Of a stretch of DNA of 64,000 bases, positions 61,398 to 64,000 are shown one piece after another; the first letter of the stretch is position 1; each line of letters starts with the position of its first letter. The notes under the pieces were generated by a model. The model searched no databases. It was not told where the DNA came from and saw only the letters and a program-made list of their open reading frames with translations. Source of the stretch: a bacterium 1XD21-70 (lineage in GTDB: Bacteria; Bacillota; Clostridia; Lachnospirales; Lachnospiraceae); NCBI GenBank assembly GCA_003669055.1, contig RAYB01000018.1, forward strand, positions 25,656 through 89,655, given 5' to 3'. Position numbers and translations under genes: made by a program.

Positions 61398-62465
61398 ATG
61401 TCAAAAAAAAGAATCGCAGTCTTGTTCGGCGGCCAGTCATCCGAGCATATCGTATCCTGCATGTCAGCTGCCAACGTGATTGACCAGATAGATACCTTGC
61501 GCTATGAACCGTTGCTTATTGGCATCACCGAAACCGGCCACTGGCTGAAGACGGAATCGGTGGAAGATATCCGTTCCGGAGCCTGGCGCGAAAGCCGGAC
61601 GGAGGCTGTCATTTCCCCGGATGCCACGCAAAAATGCGTTATCCTGACCCGGGACGGCCAGACGGAAAGGATTCCCATTGATGCTGCTTTCCCTATCCTG
61701 CACGGCCCTTACGGAGAGGACGGGACAGTCCAAGGCCTTTTGGAACTGGCTCAGATCCCTTATGTAGGTGCAGGTGTCTTGTCCTCGGCAGTATCTATGG
61801 ATAAACTTTACACCAAGCTGGTTGTGGACAGTATCGGGATCCGCCAGGCGGCCTATGTGCCGGTTCTTGTATGGAAGCTGCGCAAAGACCCGGATGCCGT
61901 TATCCGCCAGGTCGAAGAAAAGCTGCCTTATCCGGTATTTATCAAACCAGCCAACGCCGGTTCGTCACGAGGGGTCAGCAAGGCACAAAACCGCCTGCAG
62001 CTGCAGGCAGGCCTGGAGGAAGCGGCCAAGCACGACAGCAAGATACTGGTAGAGGAAGCTATCGTCGGCCATGAGATCGAATGTGCCGTGCTAGGAGGCG
62101 GTGAGAAGCCGGTGATGTCCTCCGGCGTCGGGGAGATTTTGGCAGCCGCCGAATTCTACGACTTTGATGCGAAGTATTTTAATGAGGAATCCCGCACCGT
62201 GATTGGACCCGAACTTCCGGGAGATGCCGCTGCCCGCGTTAAAAAGGCGGCTGAGCAGATTTTTAATGCCGTGGACGGATATGGCCTGGCACGGGTGGAT
62301 TTTTTTGTGAAGGAGGATGGGGAAGTGGTTTTTAATGAAATCAATACCATGCCGGGCTTTACAGCCATCAGCATGTATCCCATGCTCTGGGAGGCAGAAG
62401 GCCTGTCTAAGCGCCTGCTGATCGACAAGCTGATCCTGCTGGCGTTTGAGAGAAAACTACGATAG
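61398..62465 (+). CDS. ddl: D-alanine--D-alanine ligase (355 aa)
   Basis: ATP-grasp enzyme joining two D-Ala for the peptidoglycan stem. It has LFGGQSSEHIVS at the N-terminus, HGPYGEDGTVQGLLE, PVFIKPANAGSSRGVSKA, EEAIVGHEIECAVLG, FYDFDAKY and FNEINTMPGFTAISMYP. The Tyr of DAKY, where VanA-type D-Ala-D-Lac ligases differ, is kept, so the normal dipeptide is expected. CAGGAGG before the ATG. murI follows 26 bases on; both supply D-amino acid precursors. Confidence 0.95.
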   Translation: MSKKRIAVLFGGQSSEHIVSCMSAANVIDQIDTLRYEPLLIGITETGHWLKTESVEDIRSGAWRESRTEAVISPDATQKCVILTRDGQTERIPIDAAFPILHGPYGEDGTVQGLLELAQIPYVGAGVLSSAVSMDKLYTKLVVDSIGIRQAAYVPVLVWKLRKDPDAVIRQVEEKLPYPVFIKPANAGSSRGVSKAQNRLQLQAGLEEAAKHDSKILVEEAIVGHEIECAVLGGGEKPVMSSGVGEILAAAEFYDFDAKYFNEESRTVIGPELPGDAAARVKKAAEQIFNAVDGYGLARVDFFVKEDGEVVFNEINTMPGFTAISMYPMLWEAEGLSKRLLIDKLILLAFERKLR

Positions 62466-62491
62466 AGGAAACAGGAAAGAGGACGATAGCG

Positions 62492-63316
62492 ATGGACAGA
62501 AATGCACCGGTGGGGGTTTTTGATTCCGGCGTAGGAGGGCTGACCGTGGCGCGGGAGATCATCCGCCAGATTCCGGAAGAACGGATTATCTATTTCGGCG
62601 ATACGGCCCGCCTTCCTTACGGAAGCAAATCCAGGGATACTATAATCCGTTATTCCCGCCAGATTATCCGTTTTTTACGGACGAAGGAGGTTAAAGCGAT
62701 TGTCATTGCCTGCAACACAGCCAGTTCCTATGCCTTGGATATTGTGCAGGAGGAGAGTGACATCCCGGTGATCGGGGTGGTCAATGCGGGCGCCCGCACG
62801 GCGGTACAGGCGACCCATAACCGGAAGATTGGCGTAATCGGAACCGAGGGTACGATCGGCAGCGGCATTTATACAGAGGTAATGCAGCGGATGAGGCAGG
62901 ATATTGAGGTGTTTGGAAAACCCTGCCCGCTGTTTGTGCCGTTGGTGGAAGAGGGGCTGCTGCATGACTCCGTGACGGACGAGATCGCCTCACGCTATTT
63001 AAGCGGGCTGAAAGGGAAATATATTGACACCCTAGTACTTGGCTGCACACATTACCCCCTGCTGCGTTCCACGCTGCAGCGGCTGCTGGGAGAAGGGGTA
63101 ACTCTGGTAAACCCGGCCTATGAGACAGCCCTGGAACTGCGTGACCTTTTAAAACGGCAGCATTTGGACAGGGAAGGCGATGCATCCCCCGAGGAAGAGG
63201 AAGAAAAGTATCAGTTTTTTGTCAGTGACCTGGCAGATAAATTTACCAGCTTTGCCACTGCGATCCTGCCTGGCCAGGTAAAGGAGACCAAAAAGATCAA
63301 CATTGAGGAATACTAA
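62492..63316 (+). CDS. murI: glutamate racemase (274 aa)
   Basis: Makes D-Glu for peptidoglycan. The two catalytic Cys are in VIACNTASSYA and VLGCTHYPLL; GVFDSGVGGLTV at the N-terminus and FGDTARLPYGSKS are diagnostic. The C-terminal tail is a little longer than usual (acidic PEEEEEKYQFFVSD). Operon with ddl and the gene that follows. Confidence 0.96.
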   Translation: MDRNAPVGVFDSGVGGLTVAREIIRQIPEERIIYFGDTARLPYGSKSRDTIIRYSRQIIRFLRTKEVKAIVIACNTASSYALDIVQEESDIPVIGVVNAGARTAVQATHNRKIGVIGTEGTIGSGIYTEVMQRMRQDIEVFGKPCPLFVPLVEEGLLHDSVTDEIASRYLSGLKGKYIDTLVLGCTHYPLLRSTLQRLLGEGVTLVNPAYETALELRDLLKRQHLDREGDASPEEEEEKYQFFVSDLADKFTSFATAILPGQVKETKKINIEEY

Positions 63317-63349
63317 ATATCAAAGTGACCGGTACAGAGGGAAAAGCAT

Positions 63350-63796
63350 ATGACGAGAGACGTTCTGATCAGGATCAGCGGCCTGCAGGCCCTGGATGGG
63401 GAGAAGCATGATGTAGAGGTGATTATAACAGGGGACTATTTTTTTAAAAATGGTAAGCATTATGTGATCTATGACGAGATGATGGAAGGCCTTGAAGGCA
63501 GTGTTCACAACACCGTAAAAATCACCCAGGACAGGATGGACATCCAGAAGAATGGTGCAATTGGCGCCCATATGGTATTTGAACTGGATAAGAAGAGGCA
63601 GACCCGTTATGCCACGCCGCTGGGAGATATGGTCGTGGATCTCACAACCACCCGGATCGATTTGGATGAGCAGGAGGACAATATCAGGGTATCCGTGGAT
63701 TATTCCCTGGGGATCAATTACCAGCATATATCCGATAACAGCATTATTATGGATATCTGGTCCAGGCAAAAGGCGCAGCTGAAGCTGCGCAGGTAG
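63350..63796 (+). CDS. YwiB-type DUF1934 beta-barrel protein (148 aa)
   Basis: A small beta-rich protein resembling B. subtilis YwiB: VLIRISGLQALDGEKHDVEVIITGDYF, then YVIYDEMMEGLEGSVHNTVKI, and VDYSLGINYQHISDNSIIMDIWSR. Fold similar to lipocalin/FABP-like barrels; function unknown. It ends the ddl-murI unit and is followed by a terminator. Confidence 0.85.
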   Translation: MTRDVLIRISGLQALDGEKHDVEVIITGDYFFKNGKHYVIYDEMMEGLEGSVHNTVKITQDRMDIQKNGAIGAHMVFELDKKRQTRYATPLGDMVVDLTTTRIDLDEQEDNIRVSVDYSLGINYQHISDNSIIMDIWSRQKAQLKLRR

Positions 63797-63797
63797 G

Positions 63798-63819
63798 GGC
63801 GGCTTTGGCCGCCTTTTTT
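63798..63819 (+). terminator. terminator after the ddl-murI operon
   Basis: GGCGGC (63798-63803), loop TTTG, GCCGCC (63808-63813), TTTTTT. Confidence 0.92.
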
Positions 63820-64000
63820 ATTTGTTCAGGCCGCTTCCCTGGCAGGCGTATCTGCATGCCGCTGGCTCATTGGGAGGCCGGATCCCTATGTGGCTGAAAG
63901 AGGGGGATGGAGAGAAAAAAAGAAAAACCACTATAAATAGAGGTTTGGTTTGTGCAATATATCTATATAACAGAAGGTAACATTACTTAATATGGATTAT

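Overview
The window looks like chromosome of a spore-forming, mid-GC member of the Clostridia, most likely a Lachnospiraceae gut species of the Enterocloster/Hungatella type. The grounds are spoIIR, an rny/recA/recX block, strong AGGAGG ribosome binding sites, cell-wall-binding repeat proteins, an LPXTG-type adhesin and a BlaI/M56 pair. The species is inferred from gene content; no rRNA is present.

Layout: (1) 1-11.4 kb, envelope: end of murA, a secreted cell-wall-binding protein, a BlaI-type repressor with an M56 membrane protease behind a double operator, a subtilase, and a 1,876-residue sortase-anchored thioester/Cna-B adhesin. (2) 11.4-24.9 kb, a catabolic cluster: hotdog thioesterase (divergent), two acyl-CoA dehydrogenases, a class III CoA-transferase, EtfB/EtfA, a FadK-like acyl-CoA ligase, a desulfoferrodoxin-like protein, two permeases, a LysR regulator and a YdiB-like quinate/shikimate dehydrogenase. 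Its content parallels the E. coli ydi-fadK locus. It is best read as CoA-dependent reduction of a cyclic or polyhydroxy carboxylic acid, perhaps quinate or shikimate. (3) 25-33.5 kb, housekeeping: a CAP-domain protein, a Phd/RelE-type toxin-antitoxin pair, recA-recX with a LexA box, rny, a paralogue of the first secreted protein, an M23 peptidase and four tRNAs (Arg, His, Leu, Gln). (4) 33.5-41.9 kb, transport: an NMT1/SsuA-type ABC importer, an MBL-fold hydrolase, a heterodimeric ABC exporter and a decayed DMT permease. (5) 42.2-51.7 kb, a mobilizable element with 20-bp imperfect terminal inverted repeats, inserted into a small membrane-anchored Xre regulator whose two halves survive on either side. 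It carries a large serine recombinase, MobV relaxase, RepA-like initiator, a frameshifted Cys-rich protein, an Xre regulator and three AT-rich cargo genes, and it has itself received an IS110-family insertion. (6) 52-64 kb: a DMT permease, a TetR-controlled RND efflux system with two TolC-like partners, spoIIR, ddl, murI and a YwiB-type gene.

Start codons were chosen by ribosome binding sites where several were possible. Functions come from motifs and recalled family features, not from database searches. The strongest observations are the ydi-like cluster, the exactly delimited element that splits the xre gene, the candidate bridge RNA of the IS110 element, and the triple TetR operator in front of an RND/TolC system in a presumed monoderm.
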